Source of the DNA: Aequitasia sp047973235 | Lineage (GTDB): Bacteria; Bacillota; Clostridia; Lachnospirales; Lachnospiraceae | Reading direction: 5' to 3' | DNA: 64,000 nucleotides | Assembly: GCA_047973235.1 (NCBI GenBank) | Contig: JBKEBP010000139.1 | Coordinates: 1-64,000, forward strand | Shown: positions 23,789-31,864 of the stretch, in pieces | Layout: each line of letters opens with the position of its first letter | Position numbering within the stretch: the stretch's first letter is position 1 | Notes under the pieces: generated by a model | The model's input: the letters and a program-made list of their open reading frames with translations, nothing else | What the model was told of the DNA's origin: nothing | Databases searched by the model: none | Program-made: the position numbers and the translations under genes

Positions 23789-23816
23789 TAATCAGCTAAT
23801 GATTAACTAGTAATCA
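23789..23816. promoter_or_regulatory. Triple half-site operator, TAATCA-N5-TGATTA-N5-TAATCA
   Basis: Three alternating half-sites (23789-23794, 23800-23805, 23811-23816) are spaced by 5 bp each, an 11-bp period of one helical turn. They form two overlapping 17-bp palindromes just upstream of the SDR ribosome binding site, in the spacer between it and the divergent GntR gene. A GntR dimer site is the natural reading. Confidence 0.5.
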
Positions 23817-23841
23817 ATAGATAAAGGAGAGTGAAAAATAT

Positions 23842-24534
23842 ATGAAAGGTAAAATTGTGGTAATAACAGGCGGTGGCAGCGGTCTTGGTGCCAAATTGGC
23901 AAAACGCTATTCAGAGCAGGGTGCAACGGTAGTGATTCTGGGCCGAACAGAAGAAAGGCTTGGAGAGGTTGTACGCTTGCTAACCGAGAAGGGGTATTAT
24001 TATGTGCTTGATGTTTCAGATCTGCAGGAAGTGAGGCGCATCTTTAATCTGATTTACCGAGACATCGGAATTATCGATATTCTGGTCAATAGCGCCGGCG
24101 TGGGAGTCTTTGATTGGGCTGAAAACACAGAGGAAGAAGCCGTGCATGCGATGATTGACACGAATCTCAAGGGAACGATCTTTTGTACTCAAGCGGTGTT
24201 GCTTAAGATGAAAAAAGAGAATAAGGGTAATATTATTAATATTATCTCAATGTCAGGGAAGCGTCCTGTAGTCAAAGAATCGGTATACTGTGCAAGCAAA
24301 TACGGTGTAACCGGCTTTACCCAGGCAATTGCGTTGGAATTAGCGGATACAGCGGTTAGAGTGACTGGGATTTATATGGGGAATATGGCGACGGAACTAT
24401 GGGGAGAAGAAAAGCCCGATGATTATCTTTGCTTTATCGACCCGGAGGATATGACCGATGTGATCATGAATGTTACGAAATATCGTGACTATATGTCAGT
24501 TGAAGAAGTGTTGATTAAGAATCATAGAAATTAA
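23842..24534 (+). CDS. Short-chain dehydrogenase/reductase
   Basis: SDR of 230 residues with the nucleotide-binding GGGSGLGAKLA near residue 12, the NSAG motif (residues near 88) and the catalytic Tyr-x3-Lys in YCASKYG preceded by a Ser in IISMSG. It is a soluble NAD(P)-dependent oxidoreductase. It opens the operon with ortA, ortB, pta and the adenosyltransferase gene. A role in interconverting a 4-hydroxy and a 4-oxo amino acid, which would feed OrtAB, or in disposing of reducing equivalents is plausible but not shown. AAAGGAG precedes ATG 23842. Confidence 0.82.
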   Translation: MKGKIVVITGGGSGLGAKLAKRYSEQGATVVILGRTEERLGEVVRLLTEKGYYYVLDVSDLQEVRRIFNLIYRDIGIIDILVNSAGVGVFDWAENTEEEAVHAMIDTNLKGTIFCTQAVLLKMKKENKGNIINIISMSGKRPVVKESVYCASKYGVTGFTQAIALELADTAVRVTGIYMGNMATELWGEEKPDDYLCFIDPEDMTDVIMNVTKYRDYMSVEEVLIKNHRN

Positions 24535-24549
24535 AGGAGGAACAACAAA

Positions 24550-24861
24550 GTGAAACAAGCAAAAAAGGGCGATTGGGTTCAGGTCAAAAATACGATTTTA
24601 AAAGCCGGAGAGCGGGCACCGCAAGTTCCGGAAGATACACAGGCGTGTGATCTTAATATGTGGGTCAAAGGCTTCATCTTGCAGGATGCCCCAATTGGTG
24701 AAATGGTTGAAATCGAAACATCGATTGGTCGCAAGGTAAAAGGGCAGTTATGTGAAGTTAACCCCAGATATAACCATACATATGGAGACTTTGTACCGGA
24801 ACTGGTACAGATTCAGCATCAATTAAGAAAAATTGTATTTGGGGGTGAAAGCGATGTCTAA
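24550..24861 (+). CDS. ortA: 2-amino-4-oxopentanoate thiolase, alpha subunit
   Basis: Small subunit of 103 residues matching OrtA (GDWVQVKNTILKAGERAPQVP at the N-terminus, then the CEVNPRYNHTYGDFVPEL segment). OrtA and OrtB together cleave 2-amino-4-oxopentanoate with CoA to acetyl-CoA and alanine, the last step of oxidative ornithine breakdown and of the HplG hydroxyproline route. None of the ornithine-specific genes (mutase OraSE, diaminopentanoate dehydrogenase) is present here, so the GRE is the more likely source of the substrate. The start is GTG with AAAGGAGG (24533-24540). It overlaps ortB by 8 bp. Confidence 0.9.
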   Translation: MKQAKKGDWVQVKNTILKAGERAPQVPEDTQACDLNMWVKGFILQDAPIGEMVEIETSIGRKVKGQLCEVNPRYNHTYGDFVPELVQIQHQLRKIVFGGESDV

Positions 24862-26275
24862 GGAATTATCTTATGGGGCAATTAACACACGTAAAAATGA
24901 AATCATGCAGGCGGCGATGGGAATTGATTACAGTAAATTCGAATTGCCGGGTATCGGTTTTGATTATGATCAGATGATGAGCGAGGTTGCGTATTCAATG
25001 GAGGAGATGGAGCAGATTCAGCATGCTCACGCGGTCGGTAATACACCGCTGATCGAGCTACGCAATCTGACTAGATTAGCACGTAAATATGCTCCGGAAG
25101 GCAAAGGTGCCCGAATCTTCGTCAAGGATGAAGCTTGCAATGCATCTGGCAGTTTCAAGGCTCGGCGAGCATCGATTGCAGTTTATGAGGCAAAGAAAAA
25201 GGGATATAAAGGAGTAATCTGTGCAACCTCCGGAAATTATGGGGCAGCGGTTGCGGCTCAGGCAGCGATGTATGGACTGAACTGTATCGTCGTTCAAGAA
25301 TGCTACGATAGCCGTAAGGTTGGACAGCCTGAAATCCTAGAGAAACAGCGAATCTGCGAAGCATTTGGAGCTGAAGTGGTACAACTGACAGTGGGGCCGG
25401 AACTCTTTACAACCTTGTTGCAACTGTTGGAAGAAACAGGCTATTTCAATGCCTCGCTGTATACGCCATTTGGTATTGCTGGTGTCGAAACATTGGGATA
25501 TGAACTGGTTCAACAATGCCGTGAGATTACCGGTCGTGATCCGGCGATGGTACTGGCGACCAATGCCGGCGGAGGCAATGTGACCGGTACCGCCCGAGGT
25601 ATGAAGAAAGCAAATTGCAATGCAAAGGTAGTCGGCGTATCGATAGATCTGTCAGGATTGCACATGGCTTCTGACCACGATTTTAATAAGAAGTCATTTA
25701 CCACCGGTCATACTGGCTTTGGAATGCCATTTATGAGCTGGCCGGACCGAAGTGACTGTCCCCGCAATGCAGCCCGGGTACTGCGTCATATGGATGAATT
25801 CTATACTGTTAAGCAGGGTGAGACCTTCTATATGACCGAAGCGCTCGCAAGCCTGGAAGGCTATGAAAGAGGACCGGCCGGAAATACTTCGCTGACGGCA
25901 GCTTTCGCTTTAGCTCAGCAGTTAAATCAGGAAGAGGTGATCGTGGTTCAGGAAACTGAGTATACCGGAGCTGGTAAACATCCCATGGCTCAGTTATCTT
26001 TCGCTCGTGAAAATGGCGTTGAGGTACTGTTTGGCGACCCCGATGATGATGTACCGGGAAAGAATATTATTCTGCCGGCAGATCCATCTCTCATCAAGGC
26101 CAGACCGTATGACCTGAACAAGACTCGTCGTTCTTATGTCAAGAATTGTGTCAAGAATTACGGGATGACTGAAGCCGACGAAGCAGATATTCAGTTTATT
26201 ATGGAAGACTCCAAAACAAACCGCGAATTTGTGACTGAGGAGCTTAAAAAGCATGGAGTGAAATACCGTAAGTAA
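24854..26275 (+). CDS. ortB: 2-amino-4-oxopentanoate thiolase, beta subunit (PLP)
   Basis: Catalytic PLP subunit of 473 residues, of the tryptophan-synthase-beta/threonine-synthase fold. The PLP lysine is Lys102 in ASGSFKARRAS, and ATSGNYGAAVAAQAA is the substrate-carboxylate loop. With OrtA it splits 2-amino-4-oxopentanoate and CoA into acetyl-CoA and alanine; the known enzyme gives the D isomer. The frame opens upstream, but ATG 24854, reached through GGGGGTG and overlapping the ortA stop, is the natural coupled start. The pairing with hplG is the strongest clue to the pathway. Confidence 0.92.
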   Translation: MSKELSYGAINTRKNEIMQAAMGIDYSKFELPGIGFDYDQMMSEVAYSMEEMEQIQHAHAVGNTPLIELRNLTRLARKYAPEGKGARIFVKDEACNASGSFKARRASIAVYEAKKKGYKGVICATSGNYGAAVAAQAAMYGLNCIVVQECYDSRKVGQPEILEKQRICEAFGAEVVQLTVGPELFTTLLQLLEETGYFNASLYTPFGIAGVETLGYELVQQCREITGRDPAMVLATNAGGGNVTGTARGMKKANCNAKVVGVSIDLSGLHMASDHDFNKKSFTTGHTGFGMPFMSWPDRSDCPRNAARVLRHMDEFYTVKQGETFYMTEALASLEGYERGPAGNTSLTAAFALAQQLNQEEVIVVQETEYTGAGKHPMAQLSFARENGVEVLFGDPDDDVPGKNIILPADPSLIKARPYDLNKTRRSYVKNCVKNYGMTEADEADIQFIMEDSKTNREFVTEELKKHGVKYRK

Positions 26276-26305
26276 GCAGGCTGAATTGAAAGGAAGCGAA
26301 AGACC

Positions 26306-27277
26306 ATGTTTAGTAAAATGATAGAGGTATTGAAAAATGATAACCGTAAGCTGGTATTCACCGAGGGCAGTGACTCCCGTATACTGGGAGCCGCATCCCG
26401 GTTGGTGAAAGAAGGGCTGTTGACACCGATTCTGTTGGGCGATAAAGTGGAGATCGAAGCTGCCGCCAAGAACCAAGATGTTGACTTGGCGGGAATGGAA
26501 CTATATGACCCGGCTAAGTTTGGTGGGATCGAAGTAATGATAGAGCGAATGTATGAACTTCGTAAGGGCAAGCAGGATTTTGAACAATGTAAGAATGCGC
26601 TGAGACAGCCTAACTACTTCGGTACGATGATGGTGCAGATGGGAATGGCAGATGGCCTGTTGGGGGGAGCCACCTATTCGACAGCGGACGCGATTCGGCC
26701 GGCACTACAGTTAATTAAAACCAAACCAACTAATAAGATTGTATCGAGTTTCTTTATATTGAAGCGGGAAGTGAACGGTAGTAATGAGATGTACGCAATG
26801 GGAGATTGTGCGATCAATTTATTCCCTGATGAAGATGAGATTATGGAGATTGCTGTAGAAACAGCCAAAGGGGTAAAACAATTTGGGATTGAGCCCAAAG
26901 TCGCATTACTTTCATACAGCACCATGGGCTTAGGCAAAGGGGAGTCGCCGACGAAGATGCGCCGTGCAGCTGAACGGCTCAATACACAGGATATCGATTT
27001 TGATGTGGATGGCGAACTGCAGTTTGATGCTGCGTTTGTGCCGGAAGTAGGTCAGATCAAAGCACCGGAGTCAAAAGTTGCAGGACAAGCTAATACGTTT
27101 ATCTTTCCCGATATCAATACCGGAAATATTGCCTATAAGATGGCTCAGCGCCTTGGGGGATTTGAGGCAATCGGGCCGATGCTAAGGGGGTTAAATGCAC
27201 CGATCAATGATCTGTCACGGGGATGCAGTGAAGACGAAGTTTATAAGATGGCAATTATCACTGCTGTGATACAATGA
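26306..27277 (+). CDS. pta: Phosphate acetyltransferase
   Basis: Phosphotransacetylase of 323 residues, the length of the short Pta form. Recognisable blocks are KLVFTEGSDSRILGAASRLVKEG at the N-terminus, GLLGGATYSTADAIRPALQ mid-protein and the C-terminal FIFPDINTGNIAYKMAQRLGG. It turns acetyl-CoA and phosphate into acetyl phosphate, from which acetate kinase makes ATP. No acetate kinase gene is in the window. Directly after ortAB, it makes thiolysis of the amino-keto acid energy-yielding. AAAGGAAG precedes ATG 26306. Confidence 0.92.
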   Translation: MFSKMIEVLKNDNRKLVFTEGSDSRILGAASRLVKEGLLTPILLGDKVEIEAAAKNQDVDLAGMELYDPAKFGGIEVMIERMYELRKGKQDFEQCKNALRQPNYFGTMMVQMGMADGLLGGATYSTADAIRPALQLIKTKPTNKIVSSFFILKREVNGSNEMYAMGDCAINLFPDEDEIMEIAVETAKGVKQFGIEPKVALLSYSTMGLGKGESPTKMRRAAERLNTQDIDFDVDGELQFDAAFVPEVGQIKAPESKVAGQANTFIFPDINTGNIAYKMAQRLGGFEAIGPMLRGLNAPINDLSRGCSEDEVYKMAIITAVIQ

Positions 27278-27302
27278 TTACATTAGAGAGGAAGTGAAGA
27301 AA

Positions 27303-27836
27303 ATGATGAAAGAGAATGGTTTGATTCACATTTACTGTGGTGACGGTAAAGGAAAAACGACGGCGGCAACCGGATTGGCAGTTCGCTGTGCTGGAGCAGG
27401 TGGAAAAGTGCTGTTTGCCAGGTTTCTGAAGAATGATAAATCGGGTGAATTAGCTATATTAAAAGCTGTTCCCACGATTGAACTATTGAGCCCGTCAAAA
27501 TCCTTTGGTTTTTATCAAATGCTGGATGAAAGTCAGAAAGCGGAGCTTAAGGATCATTGCCAGTATATGTGGCAGCAAATTACTGAACGGATTATGAGTG
27601 AGCAATTTGATATGTTGGTGATGGATGAGTTTATGGCAACTTATAATTATTCCTTATTCGATAATCAGTCTGTCATCCATTTTTTGCAACATAAACCGGA
27701 GCAGTTGGAAGTAGTCCTGACCGGTCGTAATCCTGCTCAGGAGTTGATTGAATTAGCGGACTATGTGTCTGAGGTCATGAAGATCAAACACCCCTTTGAT
27801 CGGGGCGTCGTTGCTCGCAGAGGAGTTGAGTATTAG
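27303..27836 (+). CDS. cobA: Corrinoid adenosyltransferase, CobA/BtuR type
   Basis: ATP:cob(I)alamin adenosyltransferase of 177 residues with the P-loop YCGDGKGKTTAATGLAVR, the MLVMDEFM Walker B block and the C-terminal HPFDRGVVARRGVEY typical of the CobA/BtuR family. It makes adenosylcobalamin from reduced corrinoid. As last gene of the ort-pta operon in an island with a GlmE-like mutase, it probably supplies that mutase. A GTG at 27294 is in frame, but GAGGAAG at 27286-27292 favours ATG 27303. Methyl-transfer enzymes need no adenosyl form, so its presence supports a true mutase step. Confidence 0.88.
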   Translation: MMKENGLIHIYCGDGKGKTTAATGLAVRCAGAGGKVLFARFLKNDKSGELAILKAVPTIELLSPSKSFGFYQMLDESQKAELKDHCQYMWQQITERIMSEQFDMLVMDEFMATYNYSLFDNQSVIHFLQHKPEQLEVVLTGRNPAQELIELADYVSEVMKIKHPFDRGVVARRGVEY

Positions 27837-27852
27837 GCGCTTTATAAAAAAA

Positions 27853-27874
27853 TAGGAGCTCCGAGGAGCTCCTA
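27853..27874. terminator. Hairpin terminator between cobA and hpf
   Basis: A perfect 9-bp stem (27853-27861 with 27866-27874) with a 4-nt loop. On the minus strand it is followed by a run of T (AAAAAAA on the plus strand just before it), so it is a good rho-independent terminator for hpf; it may also end the convergent cobA operon. It marks the end of the catabolic island. Confidence 0.85.
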
Positions 27875-27878
27875 CATA

Positions 27879-28412
27879 TTAGTTGAATTCAGGTTCTATT
27901 AAGCCGAATGTTCCATTCTTTCTTTTATATACTACATTAACCTCATCAGTTTCTGCATTGCTAAAAACGAAAAAGTCATGTCCTAAAAGTTCCATCTGTA
28001 CACAAGCGTCTTCCGGATACATAGGCTTAATACCAAATCGCTTAGTTCTAACAATTTTAACATCTTCATCGTCATTTGAATCTTCCGAATCAAAGAAATC
28101 CTCTTTTAAAAATCCTCCTTCTTGATGTCTTTCAACCAACTTGTTTTTATACTTTCTTAGTTGGCGTTCAATAACTTCTTCAACAAGGTCAATCGATACA
28201 TACATATCTGAGCTAACCTGTTCTGAACGAATGATGCTACCCTTCATAGGTATGGTAACTTCAATCTTTTGGCGTTCCTTTTCAACGCTTAGTGTTACTA
28301 CAATTTCGGTTTCAGGAGTAAAATACCTTTCCAGCTTCCCCAACTTACTTTCTACTGCTTCTCGCAGTCCGTCTGTTACTTCGATGTTTTTCCCACTAAT
28401 AATAAATTTCAT
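27879..28412 (-). CDS. hpf: Ribosome hibernation promoting factor, long form
   Basis: Long-form HPF of 177 residues. The N-terminal ribosome-binding domain opens with MKFIISGKNIEVTDGLREAVE and the C-terminal dimerisation domain runs from about residue 118 (VRTKRFGIKPMYPEDACVQMELLGHDFFVF). It binds 70S ribosomes in slow growth and pairs them into 100S dimers. A frame extension to 28460 exists, but AAGGAG and the family N-terminus fix the start at 28412. Two palindromes lie upstream in its control region. Confidence 0.93.
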   Translation of the reverse strand: MKFIISGKNIEVTDGLREAVESKLGKLERYFTPETEIVVTLSVEKERQKIEVTIPMKGSIIRSEQVSSDMYVSIDLVEEVIERQLRKYKNKLVERHQEGGFLKEDFFDSEDSNDDEDVKIVRTKRFGIKPMYPEDACVQMELLGHDFFVFSNAETDEVNVVYKRKNGTFGLIEPEFN

Positions 28413-28437
28413 GGTGTCCAACTCCTTATTACTTATT

Positions 28438-28497
28438 TCAGATATATCTGACAAATACATCAGATGTGGTGACTTATCTGATATATCGAGTATATCA
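28438..28497. promoter_or_regulatory. Two palindromes upstream of hpf
   Basis: TCAGATATATCTGA at 28438-28451 is a perfect 14-bp palindrome. TGATATATCGAGTATATCA at 28479-28497 has perfect 7-bp arms around TCGAG. Both lie upstream of hpf within 90 bp of its start, the place expected for operators; the binding protein is unknown. Confidence 0.4.
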
Positions 28498-28546
28498 TGA
28501 TTGTCTTTTAATGTATAGCGTCAATTATGTTCATAATGTAAAATTT

Positions 28547-29434
28547 CTACGAACTTTTTTCAAACTTACTAAAGATTAAAGGATACAAAAATATTATCCA
28601 TAACACTAATATAAAGTACTCAAACATGGATACTATTACATTTTCGCCGGCGATAATTGCAATTCCCTCTTTTATTAGTAAGGCGGCACCTAATCCAACT
28701 ATAAGTTTAACCGGTTGATGCCAATTCTTAAGACATTTCACTGAAAAATCAAGGTGTGTTCTTTCGAGATAAAACCCGATTGAGAATCCTATGCCTGCAC
28801 CTGCAGCCTTTACGGCATCAAGAGAATTTTCCAAATCAACATTTCCAATACTCCTTAGAATCAGTGTATATATTAATACAATGATAGAGGAAAAAAATAA
28901 TATGCTTGAGACTGTTTTCGTATTTTTTTTATCTAGAATTGAGTCTTCATATTTAAATATAAAAAAAGCAACAACAAGTGATAATCCAATGGCAGTTAAT
29001 ACATCTTTAGGCGTATGTACGCCCAGATACATTCTTGAAAAGCCAACTAGTAGGAATAAGAAAGGTAATATTATCCTAAGTGAGATTTTATTTGTTTTTA
29101 GGGCCATTGTTGCGTATAAGGAAGTAGCGCCCTGGGTATGTCCACTGGGAAAAGAATACCCGGTGGCACCTGATAGAGCAGAGTTAACTGCTTTGAACTC
29201 AGGGTCAAGAAGCCATGGTCTTGGGATACGTAATGTAACCTTTAGAGCTTGTACCACAAGTCCTGCAACAAAGTAGTTTATTCCAATAAGGTATGCAAGC
29301 TGCTTATTTATGCACCAGTAAAAGGTACAAATAATTAGTATGACTAATATATCCTGGCCAAGGTATGTAATTAACTGCATTGCTTTATCTAAAGCAGGAG
29401 TTCTAATACTTTCTAATAACCACAAAAATCGCAT
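28547..29434 (-). CDS. PAP2-family membrane phosphatase
   Basis: Integral membrane protein of 295 residues with eight or so hydrophobic segments. All three phosphatidic-acid-phosphatase-2 motifs are present: KVTLRIPRPW, YSFPSGHTQ and SRMYLGVHTPKDV. The family dephosphorylates lipid phosphates such as undecaprenyl pyrophosphate or phosphatidic acid. It is transcribed in the same direction as typA, 24 bp after it, so the two probably share a message. The substrate cannot be told from sequence. Confidence 0.85.
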   Translation of the reverse strand: MRFLWLLESIRTPALDKAMQLITYLGQDILVILIICTFYWCINKQLAYLIGINYFVAGLVVQALKVTLRIPRPWLLDPEFKAVNSALSGATGYSFPSGHTQGATSLYATMALKTNKISLRIILPFLFLLVGFSRMYLGVHTPKDVLTAIGLSLVVAFFIFKYEDSILDKKNTKTVSSILFFSSIIVLIYTLILRSIGNVDLENSLDAVKAAGAGIGFSIGFYLERTHLDFSVKCLKNWHQPVKLIVGLGAALLIKEGIAIIAGENVIVSMFEYFILVLWIIFLYPLIFSKFEKSS

Positions 29435-29458
29435 ACAATTTCCTCGTTATAATAATAA

Positions 29459-31279
29459 TTATTTTTGTGAACGTCTTCTCATTCTTGAATCTAGAATCTT
29501 TTTTCGTATCCGTAAATTTTCAGGAGTAACTTCAAGAAGTTCATCTGTGTCTATGAAATCAAGTGCCTGCTCAAGACTTAGGACCTTGGGAGGTGATAAT
29601 CTAAGAGCATCATCAGCGCCGGATGACCTTGTATTAGTAAGATGCTTTGTCTTGCACACATTTACTTCGATATCTTCGACTTTAGCATTTTCACCAATCA
29701 CCATTCCGGAATAAACCTTTTCTCCGGCACCTATAAAAAGAACACCACGTTCTTGAGCACCATATAATCCGTAGGTAACAGATTCTCCCGTTTCAAAAGC
29801 GATAATAGAGCCTTGCTTCCTATAAGATATATCACCTTTATAAGGTGCATATCCGTCAAAAGCAGTGTTCATAATACCGTGACCTTTAGTATCTGTTAAA
29901 AAATCACCTCTATATCCGATAAGACCTCTTGCGGGTATTAAAAATTCGAGTCTGGAATAACCACCACTTGTATTACCCATGCTTTGCAGCTCGCCTTTTC
30001 GTTGACTTAATTTATCAATGACAGTACCGGTATACTCATCAGGCACATCGATATATGCGACCTCGATAGGCTCTAAGAGTTTGTCATTTTCATCTCTTCG
30101 GTAGAGGACCTCAGCTTTGCTTACTGCAAATTCATATCCTTCACGTCTCATGTTTTCAATAAGAACAGAAAGATGAAGTTCACCTCTTCCTGAGACTTTA
30201 AAACTATCAGTAGAGCTTTCCTCAACTCTAAGGCTTACATCGGTATTAAGTTCTCTAAATAGGCGCTCTCTTAAGTGTCTGGATGTTACGAATTTACCTT
30301 CTTGTCCTGCAAAAGGGCTATCATTAACTATGAATTGCATAGATATTGTAGGCTCTGAGATCTTTTGAAAGGTAATAGGTTCAGGATTATCAGGTGAACA
30401 AAGAGTATCTCCTATAGAAATATCGGGAATACCTGAAATTGCAACTACTGAGCCTATCGTAGCTTCTGTAATATCTACTTTATTAAGACCATCAAATTCA
30501 TAGAGCTTACTTATTTTAACCTTTTCATTACGATTAGAATTGTGCTTATTAACGACAAGCGCATCCATACCATTTCTTATAACTCCATTGTCAACTTTTC
30601 CGATACCGATACGGCCTACATATTCGTTGTAATCTATAGTGCTTATAAGAACCTGACAAGGGGCCTCGGGGTCACCTTCCGGTGCGGGTATGTGTTCTAA
30701 TATTGCTTCAAAAAGGGGTTTCATATCCTTATGTTCATCTGAAAGTTCCACAATGGCGTATCCGGATTTTGCAGAAGCATATACATAAGGAAAATCTAAT
30801 TGGTCATCCGATGCACCAAGATCGATAAACAAATCCAGAACCTCATCTACTGCATTTTCGGGATCCGAGTTTGGTCTATCGATTTTATTTATACAGACAA
30901 TTACAGGGAGCTTTAATGCTAGTGCTTTTTTGAGAACAAACTTTGTTTGAGGCATAGTTCCTTCAAAGGCATCAACAACCAGTATAACACCATTGACCAT
31001 TTTAAGAACACGTTCAACTTCTCCGCCGAAGTCGGCATGTCCGGGGGTATCAATTATATTGATTTTCACACCGTTATAATGAACGGCAGTATTTTTTGAT
31101 AGTATAGTAATACCACGTTCTCTTTCGATGTCATTGGAATCCATTACTCGTTCCATGACTTCTTGATTTTTCCTAAAAACACCACTTTGTTTAAGCAGCT
31201 CATCTACTAATGTTGTTTTGCCGTGATCTACATGAGCAATTATTGCTACATTTCTAATGTCTTCTCTTTTTTGTTTCAT
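29459..31279 (-). CDS. typA: Ribosome-associated GTPase TypA/BipA
   Basis: Translational GTPase of 606 residues, full length for TypA/BipA. The G1 motif AHVDHGKTTLVDELL, the switch region ERERGITILSKNTAV, DTPGHADFGGEVE and NKIDRP are all intact, followed by EF-G-like domains and the family C-terminus. It binds the ribosome and aids assembly and stress or cold adaptation. It is divergent from gtrA. The ribosome binding site on the minus strand is AGAGAAGG upstream of ATG 31279. Confidence 0.95.
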   Translation of the reverse strand: MKQKREDIRNVAIIAHVDHGKTTLVDELLKQSGVFRKNQEVMERVMDSNDIERERGITILSKNTAVHYNGVKINIIDTPGHADFGGEVERVLKMVNGVILVVDAFEGTMPQTKFVLKKALALKLPVIVCINKIDRPNSDPENAVDEVLDLFIDLGASDDQLDFPYVYASAKSGYAIVELSDEHKDMKPLFEAILEHIPAPEGDPEAPCQVLISTIDYNEYVGRIGIGKVDNGVIRNGMDALVVNKHNSNRNEKVKISKLYEFDGLNKVDITEATIGSVVAISGIPDISIGDTLCSPDNPEPITFQKISEPTISMQFIVNDSPFAGQEGKFVTSRHLRERLFRELNTDVSLRVEESSTDSFKVSGRGELHLSVLIENMRREGYEFAVSKAEVLYRRDENDKLLEPIEVAYIDVPDEYTGTVIDKLSQRKGELQSMGNTSGGYSRLEFLIPARGLIGYRGDFLTDTKGHGIMNTAFDGYAPYKGDISYRKQGSIIAFETGESVTYGLYGAQERGVLFIGAGEKVYSGMVIGENAKVEDIEVNVCKTKHLTNTRSSGADDALRLSPPKVLSLEQALDFIDTDELLEVTPENLRIRKKILDSRMRRRSQK

Positions 31280-31387
31280 TAATTTTTACCTTCTCTAATA
31301 TGAAAAATGCTTTTATGTGTCTAACCGTAATAGTTTACCACAGTAGATACAAAATATAAAGTTTTTTCGGTCAATGGCTCTTTCTTA

Positions 31388-31416
31388 TTGAAATATGGGT
31401 TAACATAGATTATATT
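31388..31416 (+). promoter_or_regulatory. Promoter of gtrA, transcript possibly leaderless
   Basis: TTGAAA at 31388-31393 and TATATT at 31411-31416 are separated by 17 bp. The expected start point, 6-7 bp past the -10 box, falls at or just before the ATG at 31424, and no ribosome binding site precedes that ATG. Confidence 0.6.
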
Positions 31417-31423
31417 TAATTAT

Positions 31424-31831
31424 ATGAAAAAACTAATTACACAAATATTCAAATTTGGAATTGTAGGCTTTATAGCCTTCTTTGTAGACTATGGACTCAT
31501 GGTTTTTTTAAAGGAAGTGTGTGGTGTTGGCTATCTCATGGCAGCAGGCATTTCCTTTAGTGTATCTGTAATAGTTAATTATATATTGAGCCTGAAGTAC
31601 GTATTTGAAACGGACAAAACTAGAAATAAGATATGGGAGTTTATCATATTTCTGTTCTTAAGTATTATAGGGCTTGGTATTAATCAATTGATGATGTGGG
31701 TGACTGTAGAGTTTATCGGAATTAGCTATTTAATAGGAAAAATTGGAGCTACAGCTGTAGTAATGGTTTATAACTTTATAACCAGAAAATTATTTCTTGA
31801 AAAGAAAGATAGCAATAAAAAAGAGCAATAA
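31424..31831 (+). CDS. GtrA-like membrane protein
   Basis: Small membrane protein of 135 residues with four hydrophobic segments and the GtrA-family opening QIFKFGIVGFIAFFVDYGLMVFL. GtrA-family proteins act in cell-surface polysaccharide modification, probably moving lipid-linked sugars across the membrane. The C-terminus is lysine-rich (KKDSNKKEQ). No glycosyltransferase is adjacent. No Shine-Dalgarno sequence precedes the start, and the promoter lies directly on it. It is followed 33 bp later by dapB. Confidence 0.82.
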   Translation: MKKLITQIFKFGIVGFIAFFVDYGLMVFLKEVCGVGYLMAAGISFSVSVIVNYILSLKYVFETDKTRNKIWEFIIFLFLSIIGLGINQLMMWVTVEFIGISYLIGKIGATAVVMVYNFITRKLFLEKKDSNKKEQ

Positions 31832-31864
31832 GAAAGAGCAATAAGAAACCGCAGGAGGTATATT

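Noticed and set aside
24550..26275. ortAB as part of oxidative ornithine degradation
   Set aside because: The ornithine mutase, racemase and diaminopentanoate dehydrogenase genes that define that pathway are not in the neighbourhood.
25994..26571. Antisense frames opposite ortB and pta
   Set aside because: Shadow frames of strongly conserved genes; no start signals or recognisable domains.
28791..29276. Plus-strand frame of 161 codons opposite the PAP2 gene
   Set aside because: The minus strand carries all three PAP2 motifs; the plus frame shows no family features.
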